From positions 62,045,442 to 62,109,441 of the forward strand of contig OX578285.1 of assembly GCA_951217055.1 (NCBI GenBank): a stretch of 64,000 nt of DNA, read 5' to 3'. Within the stretch, counting starts at the first letter, position 1. Each line of letters opens with the position of its first letter. Made by a program: the position numbers and the translations under genes. The notes below the pieces were generated by a model. The model ran no database searches. It was given only the letters and a program-made list of their open reading frames with translations, and was not told the origin of the DNA. The stretch comes from Gerris lacustris. Its lineage: Eukaryota > Arthropoda > Insecta > Hemiptera > Gerridae. This document shows, in pieces, positions 11,977-22,491 of this stretch.

Positions 11977-12190
11977 GCTGTGGCATTAAATTATAAAACT
12001 CCCCGAATTCTTCTCGCTCTGCATTGATTGGATGTATCCATTCTCTAGAAGAACAAATGGCTGCAGTACACAGAGCAGCCATTTCTTCTTCTTCTTCATC
12101 CAGCATGTCAAAAACATGGAGAACATTCATGGTAGAAGGCTCAAAACCAACTGAAGGGAGAAGCAACAAGTGCGAAGTGTGTTCTTTCAT
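11945..12190 (-). pseudogene. PIF/Harbinger transposase N-terminal remnant
   Basis: Minus-strand frame with an acidic stretch (DEEEEEMAAL) followed by WIHPINAEREEFGEFYNL, the pattern seen at the N-terminus of animal PIF/Harbinger transposases. The frame then ends and no DDE domain follows, so the gene is a truncated relic converging on the plus-strand remnant at 11878-11976. Confidence 0.62.
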
Positions 12191-12340
12191 GTGTCTGACG
12201 TCAGAACAATGTGAACACCGCCTGATGTCTGACGTGGTCCCATGTTATCTGACATGACGTGGGAACACGTCACGTCAGAGTAATCTGTACTTAGCTTTGG
12301 TCACTATTTATGTTTTACAATAGGTTCACTGTGCTCTAGG

Positions 12341-12494
12341 ATGATTTAACTGATAGTTTTGGTTCTAATTTGCCCCAAGAGAATGAAAACCTAAAGGTAG
12401 TAAAAACCCTTTTATCCTTGTCGATATTGTTAATAGGCTATATATACTATTTGGCCAAGACAATCCTTGGAAGGTACTTGGCAAAGCTCTTTAG
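12341..12494. repeat. Dispersed repeat, left flank of copia
   Basis: 12421-12494 matches 2241-2325, and about 12341-12418 matches about 28106-28190. It is broken by the copia insertion directly after TTTAG (12490-12494). Confidence 0.8.
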
Positions 12495-12635
12495 TGTTGA
12501 GTTTTGTTATTGTTTTCAATAATCTGTCTAATTTTGACATGTTGTTTTTTATTGTTTGTTAAAAATCCAAATTGTACTTTCCAATAATTATATACTTTTT
12601 CTTTGACTATAACTCTGCTAAGTCTGTTATTTTCA
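12495..12635 (+). repeat. Copia 5' LTR
   Basis: 141 bp starting TGTTGAGTTTTGTTATTG and ending GTTATTTTCA; same sequence as 27113-27253 by eye. Confidence 0.92.
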
Positions 12636-12637
12636 AG

Positions 12638-12650
12638 TGGTTATGGGTTC
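12638..12650 (+). other. Copia primer-binding site
   Basis: TGGTTATGGGTTC lies two bases after the 5' LTR. Copia family elements are known to prime from an internal part of initiator-Met tRNA, with a site containing GGTTATGGG. The match to that pattern is the basis of this call. Confidence 0.65.
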
Positions 12651-12749
12651 AGACTCACTTCCGGACTGCGCGTATCGTAAGTTTTAAACTTTTTAAAATA
12701 TTATTTTAAAACTTCGTAGTTATAGATTAAAAGTCGTAAAATTTGACTA

Positions 12750-12856
12750 ATGGAAAATTTTAAGTATAACACCGGCCGCCTAGAAGGTAAAGGTGACTGG
12801 GCCACCTGGAAGTACAAGGTACAGCTCTTACTGAGGAACATAGCTGGAGGCCTCCA
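12750..12856 (+). pseudogene. Copia gag, 5' piece
   Basis: Starts at an ATG (12750) and reads the first ~35 residues of copia gag (GDWATWKYKVQLLLRN). The frame is cut at 12856 by the BEL insertion and resumes after 18036 beyond a 5-bp duplication. Confidence 0.82.
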
Positions 12857-13145
12857 TGTTAATGCGTGTAAACCTAATACAAAAATAATAAAGTAACTCA
12901 CCAAAAATTAAGTAGACTGTAAGTTTAATAATAATAATTTTACAATATTTATAAGGCGGTACCAACCAAAAATTACACTGTTACAAAATTCACAAAGCGT
13001 TATAGCCAACACAAATAATAAATATACATTAATATAATGAGAGAGATGTTGAGTGGGCAGCGGCTCGAAGGAAATAGAGAAGAGAAAAGTCAAATTGCCA
13101 CCAGGGGCGCTGACCAAAACAAATTTAGCCAATCAGAACGCTCCA
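12857..13145 (-). repeat. BEL 3' LTR
   Basis: 289 bp, nearly identical to 17748-18036. On the minus strand the purine-rich TTTGGGTGGGCGGTA (13160-13146) lies directly before it and is the likely polypurine tract. Confidence 0.9.
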
Positions 13146-13352
13146 TACCGCCCACCCAAATGAACATTTGTTGACCAAAATGTCTAGGGTGAATACAATA
13201 AGAAATAATTAGTGACAAGAGTATGAGAAAACAAAATATAAATAAAAATCTAACTTAAAAAACAAAACATGAAACTACTACTAATAATTTTTTTTTTAAA
13301 TTAAATATTCCTTCAATATACAAAACAATTTTTAAAAGTAACATTTTTTTGT

Positions 13353-13838
13353 CTATAATGGAGGGAGTGCAATAAATTTACTTATTGGCCTAACATATTC
13401 TCCTTGCTGAGTTCGTACTTTAGCGACACGTACTCTTCCATCTGGTCCTGGGTATGTTTCTATGATGCGTCCGATAGGCCACTGAAGAGGGTTGGTATCC
13501 TTTTGCTGGAGGTAAACAACGTCACCTTCTTGCAGGTTGAGTTGAGGTGAATTCCATTTGTTTCGTCTTGTGAGTGTGTGTAAATAATCGTGGGACCATT
13601 TACGCCAAAATGTTTGTGCAGCTTGTTGCAACAATTGGTACCTCGATAAACGATTCATGGGTTCATCGGTGAAATCCACTTCAGGGGGTGCTAGTAAGGA
13701 CGAGCCTATCAAGAAATGGCCGGGGCTTAAGTATGGACCGTCATTGGGGTCAGACGTGTTCGCTCCTAGCGGTCTGCTGTTAAGAACTGCTTCTATGCGT
13801 GACAAGATGGTAGTCATTTCCTCAAACGTCAGAAGCAT
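13353..13838 (-). pseudogene. BEL integrase C-terminal region
   Basis: Minus-strand frame of 161 codons in the same frame as 13890-14315 and separated from it by an in-frame TGA. It contains LNSRPLGA and HFLIGSSLL, then a C-terminal module (FWRKWSHDYLHTL, GDVVYLQQKD, WPIGRI) typical of the Pao integrase tail. It runs from just after the catalytic core to the end of Pol, 207 bp before the 3' LTR. Confidence 0.88.
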
Positions 13839-13889
13839 ATTACAAACTACTCTGATGAGATGATGCTTTGCGGATTTAATACCCGATTC

Positions 13890-14315
13890 TCATAAACCCC
13901 CAAAATAGGGTGCGTTAGGAGGGTTATACACCCACATTATTTCTTTAGAGGATAAATAATCGGCTATTTCAGGGTTAGATGTTTTTAAAAAATTGTTGAC
14001 TTCGTCAAAATGACGTGAGGCGCCTTTAAAGTTGCTTCCGCAATCACTAAATATTTTTTGGCACAATCCACGTCTTGCTGTAAATCTGTCAAGCGCAGCT
14101 AAAAAGGCAGGGGTTGACAAACTGGATACAAATTCCAAGTGGACAGCCTTAGTTGATAGACAAATAAAGAGAGCTATATATCCTTTTAGTTTTGTCGCCT
14201 TTTTACGATAGCTGTCTTTATACAAAATAGGCCCTGCGTAGTCTATTCCAGTGTGAATAAATGGTCGAATTTCATGAAAGCGTGTTGCAGGTAAATCAGC
14301 CATTTGTTGAACCAA
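13890..14315 (-). pseudogene. BEL integrase core, stop before the catalytic Glu
   Basis: Minus-strand frame with the first two acidic residues of the DDE core: D in HTGIDYAGPI and D in FSDCGSNFKG. It ends YFGGL followed by TGA at 13892-13890. In the family this position is Trp followed by the catalytic Glu, so the stop falls immediately before the third catalytic residue. The GAA codon for Glu follows the stop. The HHCC zinc-binding domain is missing upstream, deleted with RNase H at about 14318. Confidence 0.9.
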
Positions 14316-17300
14316 GAAATGTTAGTGGCGTGAGCCACCCCAAAGGATCGTAGATACGTGCGATTTCAGACAGTACGGCTCTTTTAGTAATATTAGTAAA
14401 TTTAGGATTAAGTGAAAATGAATAAGAAAATTTATCACTGGACGGTTCATATTGTAGACCCAGAACTTTCATTGCGTGGTCGTCTTCTTCTTTAATAACT
14501 AATCGATGTTCTCTGAACTGTTCAGGAACTTGATCTAAAACAGTTTGACAGTTACTCAACCATTTTCTCAATACAAAACCTCCAAGCGAGAAAATCTTTA
14601 TTAATTCGTGTTGCAATTGAACGGCTTCGTCTGGCGTATCTACACTCGCACAGATGTCGTCAACAAACGTACTCTTTAAAATTGCCTGAGATGCAAGGGG
14701 AAACATTTTTCCTTCATCTTTGACCAACTGATGAAGTACTCTTTGCGATAGGTAAGCGCTAGAAGTCAAACCATACGTAACAGTATTTAGGGCGTATTCA
14801 TCAATAGGCCCTTCAGGTTCAGTGCGGTAAAAAACGTGTTGATACTTGCGATGGTCCGGTGAAACTAATATTTGGCGATACATTTGTTTTAAGTCCGCAC
14901 ATACAGCTATAGCTCCAAGTCGAAAATTCAAAATAATATCTGATATGCTGAGTTGTAGTTTTGGACCAGTGTACAAATTTTGGTTAAGTGACAGACAATT
15001 TAATTTAGGTTTAAAGGATGCGTGAAATACAGTGCGTAATTTAGTAGTGCTGCTGCTCTCTTTAGTGATACAATGATGTGGAATTATATAGGGACTCCTT
15101 TCGGTGGACAAAGACATGTGACCTAGCTCTATGTACTCATCCATAAATTCCCTGTAAGCAGTATACTGCTCAGGCTGTTTACTAAGTCGTTTTTCTAAAT
15201 TAATCAAACGAAATTCAGCTTCGTTACGGGTATTCGGCAGCAGTGGTGGATCATTAATAAACGGCAGAGCTACAATATAACGCCCGTCTTCTTCTCTAGA
15301 ATAAGTTTTTATAAAATTGGACTCAACAATTTCATCTTCAGGATTAACAGGTGTAACGGTTTTAATTGATTCAACTTCCCAAAATTTCTGAATAGCTATA
15401 TCCAAAGATTCACAACAATTAAGTAGAGTAGTTACATTATTGACTGGAGCAACTTCCTCTATCTTACCACCTATTATGTATCCGAATATACTTGGCGTGG
15501 CGGAGGGTTTACCCTTTATAACCCTGGACGTGTCACATACAATATCATCGTACAGATCTCTTCCAATAAGAAATTCCACCTTAGAACATTTATAAAACTC
15601 GGGATCTGCGAGTTTTACACTGGAGAAACGTTTATGTATTAGCGGGTTTACGAACATATTCGGCTGATCTACACAAATCTTCGGTATTACGAGGGCATAT
15701 GATTCTAGTGTAACACTTGGTTTCTCTAAAGAGCTTATTTTACATGTCACTAGACTTTTATGTTGCGGGACAGGTATTTCACCGACGGTTGATATTTTGA
15801 CAGAGGAAGAATAGCGTTTAAGTTTCAATTTTTGAGCGCAAGCCTCAGTAATAAGACTCACTTGTGACCCGTTATCTACTAGAGCTCTCACCTTACAAAC
15901 ATTTCCATATTTGTCTCTAATACCGATTAATGCTGTACCTAATAACACTTTCTGAGAAGACCTAGCGATATTACAATTTAGTGTTTGAGCGGTTTTATCG
16001 GTACAGTCATTTTTAGCACTTGAGGGTGTTGTAGCGACCGTCTTATCCTTTTGATGATGAAGTAAGCTGTGATGATTAGGAGAAGAACAAAAATAACATT
16101 TAGACGTTGATTTACATTCGGCCTTTCGATGAAAACCAAGACAAGAAAAACACAATGACTTTGCCTTAGCGAAATCATAACGTTGTTGATGATTGAATTC
16201 TTTGAATCGAGGACAAGCATAAATTTTATGAGAGGTGTCGTGACATTGTGGACAATTCATCGGAGTGGTGGTTTTAGGTGGCGATTTTGTAAACGTGTCT
16301 TTACTTGTAGAGGAGAGTAAAGCACTGCGACTATAGCGTACTTCCTTGAAGCCTTTCTCAGTGACATTTTTATTTATTTTCGGTTTATCTTTTTCGTGTG
16401 TCAATTCTAATATCCTTGATTGCTGTTGAATGAAATCAACCAAATCTTGAAATTTCGGGATATCTGTAGGGTGATTAGTTTCAAAAAGTTTGCGGGTATT
16501 CAAGGGTAATGATCGTAGACCAGCGTGTAGCATCGTATAGTCGAAAAGGTCGGAAATGTTTAAAGCTTTAATAGCTGATAAATTTGTGTTAAATACCATC
16601 ATGAAATTACTGTAGCCGGTAATAGTGTCCTCACATATAGGACGGAAAGAAAATATTTTATCCAAATAATTCGAAGCTAGTAACCGCTTATTTTGATAGC
16701 GGCTAATCAATGATTCAAAGGCTATTGAGTAATTTTCGTCACAAATAGGTAGAGTCTCAATTAAAGAAAGAGCTTGATTTTTCAGTAAACTTCTAAGATA
16801 TGTTAGTTTTTCGGAACGAGTTAATGAATTATTTTTATGAATGAGTGATGTGAAGAGCGAATAAAAATTAGGCCAAGAGGAAATAGTACCGTCGAAAGGA
16901 TCAATTTGTATTTTAGGCAGTTTAGCGTTAGTAAATGAACTTTGTGATTGCTGAGCTTGTGCGGAAGATTCACTTGGGGTCGGTTGCGTCTTTATAGGTT
17001 CAATTTTAAGTTTTCTAGCATATGTTTTAATATTAAAATATATTTCGTCATAAGCTGCGAGCGGTTGGTCGATGTCGATTCTATTTTGTACTTCAACCTT
17101 GGCATTGATAACAGCGATCTCATGTGAAATACGGTCAAAACTGTTATAATCTTCTTCTATTTTTTGATAGCGTGAAACAAAAGAGTCGTAATCGGAAGCA
17201 TAAGGCTGTTTCTTCGAAATCAATTCCAAACATGATTTTCCAATATCGTATAATTTCTGTACTTTAGCGAAATATTTGTTTCTTTGACTAACTAATAATT

Positions 17301-17325
17301 TGATTTTATCTAATTCAGTAGACAT
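14296..17325 (-). CDS. BEL/Pao gag-protease-RT polyprotein (truncated)
   Basis: A 1009-codon open frame with no internal stop. It begins at ATG 17325, about 420 bp after the 5' LTR. Residues 1-350 are Pao-type gag (DPFDGTISSWPNFYSLF). Three CCHC-like knuckles lie at about 358-420. The aspartic protease motif LVDNGSQVSLI is near 482-492. RT starts around 760 (TVFHASFK) and has FVDD at 887-890. After DPLGWLTPLTF the frame should continue through RNase H and the integrase zinc domain. Instead it ends 14 residues later and the next frame is already integrase core, indicating a deletion and frame change at about 14318. Confidence 0.92.
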   Translation of the reverse strand: MSTELDKIKLLVSQRNKYFAKVQKLYDIGKSCLELISKKQPYASDYDSFVSRYQKIEEDYNSFDRISHEIAVINAKVEVQNRIDIDQPLAAYDEIYFNIKTYARKLKIEPIKTQPTPSESSAQAQQSQSSFTNAKLPKIQIDPFDGTISSWPNFYSLFTSLIHKNNSLTRSEKLTYLRSLLKNQALSLIETLPICDENYSIAFESLISRYQNKRLLASNYLDKIFSFRPICEDTITGYSNFMMVFNTNLSAIKALNISDLFDYTMLHAGLRSLPLNTRKLFETNHPTDIPKFQDLVDFIQQQSRILELTHEKDKPKINKNVTEKGFKEVRYSRSALLSSTSKDTFTKSPPKTTTPMNCPQCHDTSHKIYACPRFKEFNHQQRYDFAKAKSLCFSCLGFHRKAECKSTSKCYFCSSPNHHSLLHHQKDKTVATTPSSAKNDCTDKTAQTLNCNIARSSQKVLLGTALIGIRDKYGNVCKVRALVDNGSQVSLITEACAQKLKLKRYSSSVKISTVGEIPVPQHKSLVTCKISSLEKPSVTLESYALVIPKICVDQPNMFVNPLIHKRFSSVKLADPEFYKCSKVEFLIGRDLYDDIVCDTSRVIKGKPSATPSIFGYIIGGKIEEVAPVNNVTTLLNCCESLDIAIQKFWEVESIKTVTPVNPEDEIVESNFIKTYSREEDGRYIVALPFINDPPLLPNTRNEAEFRLINLEKRLSKQPEQYTAYREFMDEYIELGHMSLSTERSPYIIPHHCITKESSSTTKLRTVFHASFKPKLNCLSLNQNLYTGPKLQLSISDIILNFRLGAIAVCADLKQMYRQILVSPDHRKYQHVFYRTEPEGPIDEYALNTVTYGLTSSAYLSQRVLHQLVKDEGKMFPLASQAILKSTFVDDICASVDTPDEAVQLQHELIKIFSLGGFVLRKWLSNCQTVLDQVPEQFREHRLVIKEEDDHAMKVLGLQYEPSSDKFSYSFSLNPKFTNITKRAVLSEIARIYDPLGWLTPLTFLGSTNG

Positions 17326-17747
17326 TGTGAATGAAATAATACGACAATATAAATCAAAACAATAAAATTCAATTTAATAAAATTGCACTCCCTTTAACAA
17401 AACAAATTCTTCATAATCTAATTATGTTTTTAACTTGAATGAAATTAAAATTAATGAATTTTCATTTATTTTCAATAGAGATAAGATAGACGTTTAAACT
17501 ACAATAATTAGATTAACTTGTTTACCAAGCAACATTATACCTTGAACTCGGAAGACAAAAATTATACAACCTTACAGCTATACTACAAAGGACTCGACCA
17601 ACCATTTGAACATATAATACTATAAAAAAAAAAATATAAATATATTATTTAATACTTCTTAAATATTTAAATATATAATTACTGCGTACAATTTCCATTA
17701 AATATAACTAAACGTTTAAGAAAATGTGGCACAAAGGACCAAATTTA

Positions 17748-18036
17748 TGTTAATGCGTGTAAACCTAATACAAAAATAATAAAGTAACTCACCAAAAATT
17801 AAGTAGACTGTAAGTTTAATAATAATAATTTTACAATATTTATAAGGCGGTACCAACCAAAAATTACACTGTTACAAAATTCACAAAGCGTTATAGCCAA
17901 CACAAATAATAAATATACATTAATATAATGAGAGAGATGTTGAGTGGGCAGCGGCTCGAAGGAAACAGAGAAGAGAAAAGTCAAATTGCCACCAGGGGCG
18001 CTGACCAAAACAAATTTAGCCAATCAGAACGCTCCA
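17748..18036 (-). repeat. BEL 5' LTR
   Basis: 289 bp. On the minus strand it ends CATTAACA, and TTTGGTCCTTTGTGCCA a few bases downstream (about 17744-17728) is a candidate primer-binding site. Confidence 0.9.
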
Positions 18037-18041
18037 CTCCA

Positions 18042-19642
18042 TGTTGTTGAAGGTACTCTGGTAAAACCTACTGCTTTAGATTCCAAGGCTACTCTCTCAG
18101 ATCTTGCTGAGTATGAGAAAAATTTTCGAAAGCAGATAGTGAGGCGCTGCTAGCGATTACTACTAATATGGCAAATGATAATGTACAGAAAATTATGAGA
18201 TTCCAAACTGCAAGAGAAGTCTGGCTTGAACTGCATAGACTGTATGACGGGCCTACAGAAGACAAAACCTATGATCTGTGTTTACAATTTTTTACATATA
18301 AAATGGATACTAATGATGATATTGCTTCTCATTTATCTAAAATAAAGAATTTATGGACTAATTTGTGCATCGAAATTCAAAAGGACGTTCATAATGGTAA
18401 GCGAGATTATTCTCTACCCCAAATTCTACTAATATGTAAGATCCTAGGTACTTTGCCTGATGAATATTTTTCATTCAAGTCTAGCTGGCTTCTTATGCCC
18501 AAAAGTGAAAGAACTATCGATAATTTAACTAGTCAACTATGCTCACACGAAAGAGCGCTTGCCAAGAAACACTGTCATGATAATTCAGACGAGTCAGAAG
18601 TTTTAGCTACAAAATTCAAACCTAAAGGAAAACATATTGTAGAAAAACCAGATGACAAGGATGAAAAATGTACTTGCAATAAATATAAAAATAAACAATG
18701 GTTTAATAAATCCAAAAATTATAAAGATTGGAAATCTAACAAATCTAGTAAATCTGGTGCAAGTACAAGTCATGTCCTATCCTTAACTGTGTCGAATGAA
18801 GTGTTGATGGAATGCGATCAGTTTAATTGGTACATAGATAACGGTGCTACTCATCATGTGTGTAACAACCTTGATCTATTTGACTCTTTAGATAAGTTTA
18901 ACGATTAACATGTAGTAACTACGGCTAGTGGTCACACAGTGAATGCTGTCGGAAAAGGAAATATTTCGGTACAATCAAGAGTACACAATAAATGGGTCAA
19001 TTATACTTTAAGTGAAGTTTGGTATGTCCCTCAACCTCAACTTAAAAAGAACTTATTCTCTGTTTTATCTACTCAAGACAAACATCCTGAATCGAGTCAA
19101 TTTATCTCTGATGCAAAAACGTGTCACTTAAAAATTGGTTAAGACCTTGTTTTGGTGGGTCATCGTGAACGAAATGGAGGTCTATATAAAATAAATTTTA
19201 GAACAGCCAAAAATAATAAAAATAAAAATGGAAAACTCAATTCAGTTGAATCAGATCAAAATTTGTTACAACTCTGCCATGAACGTTTGGGTCACCAGAA
19301 TAAAAACACGTTAAAGAAGTCATTGAGAGGGAACTCAAAATTAAAGTTAAAATAGACTCTGAATTTTGTGAAGGCTGTCTCTACGGGAAACCTCATCGTC
19401 TGAAATTTGGGACTCGGGAAAGAGCTAAAGCCCCTGGGGAATTAATTCATTCAGATGTTTGCGGTCCGTATGCAGCTTCCAACTCAGGATATAGGTACTT
19501 TGTTCTTTTTAAAGACGACTTTAGTAGATATAGATTCGTTTATTTTATAAAACAAAAATCTGAAGTTTCTGAGAAATTGAGAATAATGTTAAAATCAGCT
19601 GAAAATGTCGGTATACAAATCCGTGAATTACTAAGTGATAAC
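18042..19642 (+). pseudogene. Copia gag, protease and integrase N-part
   Basis: Continues gag after the BEL insertion. 18168-18908 is a 246-codon frame of gag (copia UBN2-type) ending in the protease motif IDNGATHH at about 18834-18857, where copia proteases use D-S/N-G-A. A TAA at 18906-18908, another at 19139-19141 and one near 19353 interrupt it. The integrase zinc region (CHERLGH near 19275, CEGCLYGK near 19370) and the first catalytic Asp (HSDVCGP near 19450) follow. The hAT-bounded element enters at the second catalytic Asp (LSDN, 19631-19642). Confidence 0.88.
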
Positions 19643-19965
19643 CAGGGCCGCAGCTAGGGGGGGGGGGGGGGGGGGGGGGGCAGGGGGGTCTTTTGCCCTG
19701 GGCGGCAAAATGATTAACAGACTTTAAAATTATTTAACTAATTTAAGACCTGTAATATGACACAGTGATGTAGGTGTAGAGGGCGGCATGCGAGGTAGGC
19801 AGATGAGAGTGAGCGATATGAACGCAGTACTGTCAGTGAGTAGATGCCTTCTTAATTCCCTATTTTAAGGTCGTAATTCCCAATTTCAAGGTCGGGTGTT
19901 TTTCGCAGTGCAGTTTTCGCGTAGTCCGTCTCGACGATGCGCGCCCTATCCCAACGAACTAGACA

Positions 19966-20730
19966 CAGGGCCGGCGCGACCGAATAGGCGAACTAGGCGA
20001 CCGCCTAGGGCCTGAGGGGCGCCGCAAGATACGTGCCCACCAAGAAGTCAATGTTTTTACAAAGAAAGATAGATGATTAACTTAAATTAGGAGAGATCTC
20101 AGGGGCGGATCCATGGGGGTGGAAGAGGGAAATTCCCCCCCCCCCACTCCTAAAACAACAAAATTACGATAAAATATTAATTGAATAAAATAAGGTTGAA
20201 CATTTCTTATGTTTTATTATTTTTCATACCCATTTAAAACTAATAATATAATTATTTTGCAAATAAATGATTATTGTTTATGGAGCAATAGTCAAGTTAA
20301 TATTAACATTTAAAACTGGGATTCCCACTTTCCCCCATGTTTATGTGGGATACAAACATTAAACTATTTTGTGTTCGTTTATTTGCATACCTTAATGGTT
20401 GTTTGTTGATATTCTGAGTTGAGAGTGTATCCCCTAGTTCAGTTGCTGTATAGGACGTTGTGAAGGTATTTCATAATGAATCAGAAAGAATTAATAGCAT
20501 AGTATAGCGTTAAAGGTAAAACTTTTTTTTTAGTCTAAAAACCGATTTAGTTAATAAATGTTTTAAAAATTCTGCAGAAACAATTTTAAACTAACTTTTA
20601 GGTGATGTATTTTTTTAGCTGAAAAAGCTCTAAAAAAAGGCCCAAAATTCAACATTTTGAACCTAATTTTCTAAAATTTTCCGGGGGAGGCCCCGGACCC
20701 CCCTTAGGGCTAGGTTCATGTATGACAGAG
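19966..20730. repeat. Truncated hAT-like ends nested in the 5.2-kb element
   Basis: CAGGGCCGGCGCGACC at 19966 and CAGGGGCGGATCCATGG at 20100 have the form of hAT termini with nearby G or C runs. About 20640-20720 (TTTTCCGGGGGAGGCCCCGG) resembles the interior of the MITEs at 2380 and 27583. I could not find matching right ends, so these are fragments. Confidence 0.5.
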
Positions 20731-20946
20731 GAGAGATTAGTAGGACTGGTACCTATTTTAACTGAACTGAACAGGAGTTTACTAGTGATGCGGTGCATAA
20801 AGAACTCGCGTAGAAAGGTGCTTTTATATCAGCCATACTATGCTCTCAATAATGATATCAGGATAATATTTCAGTAAAACCTGACATTCTTATTTAACCT
20901 GAAAAGATCATTAAAATGATTTTGTCCATTATCATTATTTAATAAT

Positions 20947-22360
20947 ATTAACGCAGGCTCGCTACGCTCGCCTCTTGATTCAGCATTTCTAGTAAATATG
21001 TATTAAATAAAGTTATTGCTGGCTCGCTGCGCTCACCTGTTGATTTAGCATTTGTAGTAAATATGTAATAAATAAAGTTATTGTAGGCTCGCTACGCTCG
21101 CCTATTTGATTCAGAATTTGTAGTAAATATTTATTAAATAAAGTGATTGTAGGCTCGCTACGCTCGCCTGTTTATATAATTAATATAGTAATTATTTAAT
21201 CAAATTAAAGAAGGCTCGCTACGCTCGCCTGTTTGATTCAGAATTTGTTGTAAATATTTATTAAATAAAGTCATTGCAGGCTCGCTGCGCTCGCCTGTTG
21301 ATTTAGCATTTGTAGTAAATATTTATTAAATAAAGTTATTGTAGGCTCGCTACGCTCGCCTGTTGATTTAGCGTTTGTAGTAAATATGTATTAAATAAAG
21401 TTATAGCAGGCTCGCTACGCTCGCCTGTTTACACAGGAAATATAGTAATTATTATATAAAATAAAGAAGGCTCGCTACGCTCGCCTATTTGATTCAGAAT
21501 TTGTAGTAAAGATTTAATAAATAAAGATATTGTAGGCTCGCTACGCTCGCCTGTTTATACAGTTAATATAGTAATTATTTAATCAAGTTAAAGAAGGCTC
21601 GCTACGCTCGCCTGTTGATTTAGCATTTGTAGTAAATATTTATTAAATAAAGTTATTGCAGGCTCGCTACGCTCGCCTGTTTATACAGTTAATATAGTAA
21701 TTATTTAATCAAGTTAAAGAAGGCTCGCTACGCTCGCCTGTTGATTTAGCGTTTGTAGTAAGTATTTATTAAATAAAGTTATTGCAGGCTCGCTACGCTC
21801 GCCTGTTTATACAGTTAATATAGTAATTATTTAATCAAATTAAAGAAGGCTCGCTACGCTCGCCTGTTTGATTCAGAATTTGTTGTAAATATTTATTAAA
21901 TGGAGTTATTGAAGGCTCGCTACGCTCGCTTTTTATACAGTAAATATACTAATTATTTAATCAAATATATTAAAGAAGGCTCGCTACGCTCGCCTGTTTA
22001 TACAGTAAATATAGTAATTATTTAATCAAATTAAAGATGGCTCACTACGCTCGCCGGTTTGATTCAGAATTTGTAGTAAATATTAATTAAATAAAGTTAT
22101 TGTATGCTCGCTACGCTCGCCTGTTTATAAAGTATTTGTACGTAATCATTATTTAATATAATTAATTCAGGCTCGCTGCGCTCACAAGTTTATACGGCAT
22201 AACATTATCCAGAAATACTAAATAAATTGGTGAGTGCAGCGAACCTTCAATATATACCCAGTTAAATGAAAACTAAATTTAAATGCTGTCTATACAGGGC
22301 GAGCGCAGCGAGCCAACAATAACATTATTACAACTCCTGTATAAACGTTCGATCATAGCG
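20947..22360. repeat. Array 1 of GGCTCGCTACGCTCGCC units
   Basis: About twenty copies of GGCTCGCTACGCTCGCC (itself GCTCGC-TAC-GCTCGC) spaced every 61-68 bp from 20955 to about 22175, then about three copies in reverse orientation to 22360. The AT-rich spacers fall into two types: one with TTTGTAGTAAATATTTATTA, the other with ATAGTAATTATTTAATCAA. In the right half they largely alternate, giving a dimer of about 126 bp. No coding potential. Confidence 0.93.
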
Positions 22361-22491
22361 AGCCTGCAATACCTCTATTAAACAACGTTTAACTAAATTT
22401 CCTGTTTAAACTGCTTAGTATGCAATAATTATACTAAATAATAATTATCTACAATTGGTTGATTACTACGTTATTTACTCTTTTCTTACTT

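Larger units (their letters stand above)
11592..12291. mobile_element. PIF/Harbinger-like DNA transposon relic
   Basis: Ends form inverted repeats: GTACAGACTATTCTGACGT near 11595 and ACGTCAGAGTAATCTGTAC near 12273-12291. Subterminal copies of TGACGTGACGTGGGAAC occur near both ends (about 11692 and 12250). The interior holds two divergent coding remnants, as in PIF/Harbinger elements, which carry a transposase and a separate MADF/Myb-like gene. The DDE catalytic part is missing. The gypsy element inserted at its left edge. Confidence 0.68.
12857..18036 (-). mobile_element. BEL/Pao retrotransposon inside copia
   Basis: Bounded by 289-bp LTRs (12857-13145 and 17748-18036; TG..CA) and a 5-bp duplication CTCCA (12852-12856, 18037-18041), the duplication size usual for BEL/Pao. 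The LTRs differ at one position by eye (ATAGAG near 13078, ACAGAG near 17969), so insertion is very recent. Gag, protease, RT and integrase core are present. RNase H and the integrase zinc-binding part are missing and the integrase has a stop, so this copy could move only with help in trans. Confidence 0.94.

Noticed and set aside
12908..13132. 74-codon frame present twice (12908-13132 and 17799-18023)
   Set aside because: It lies inside the BEL LTRs and is duplicated because the LTRs are.
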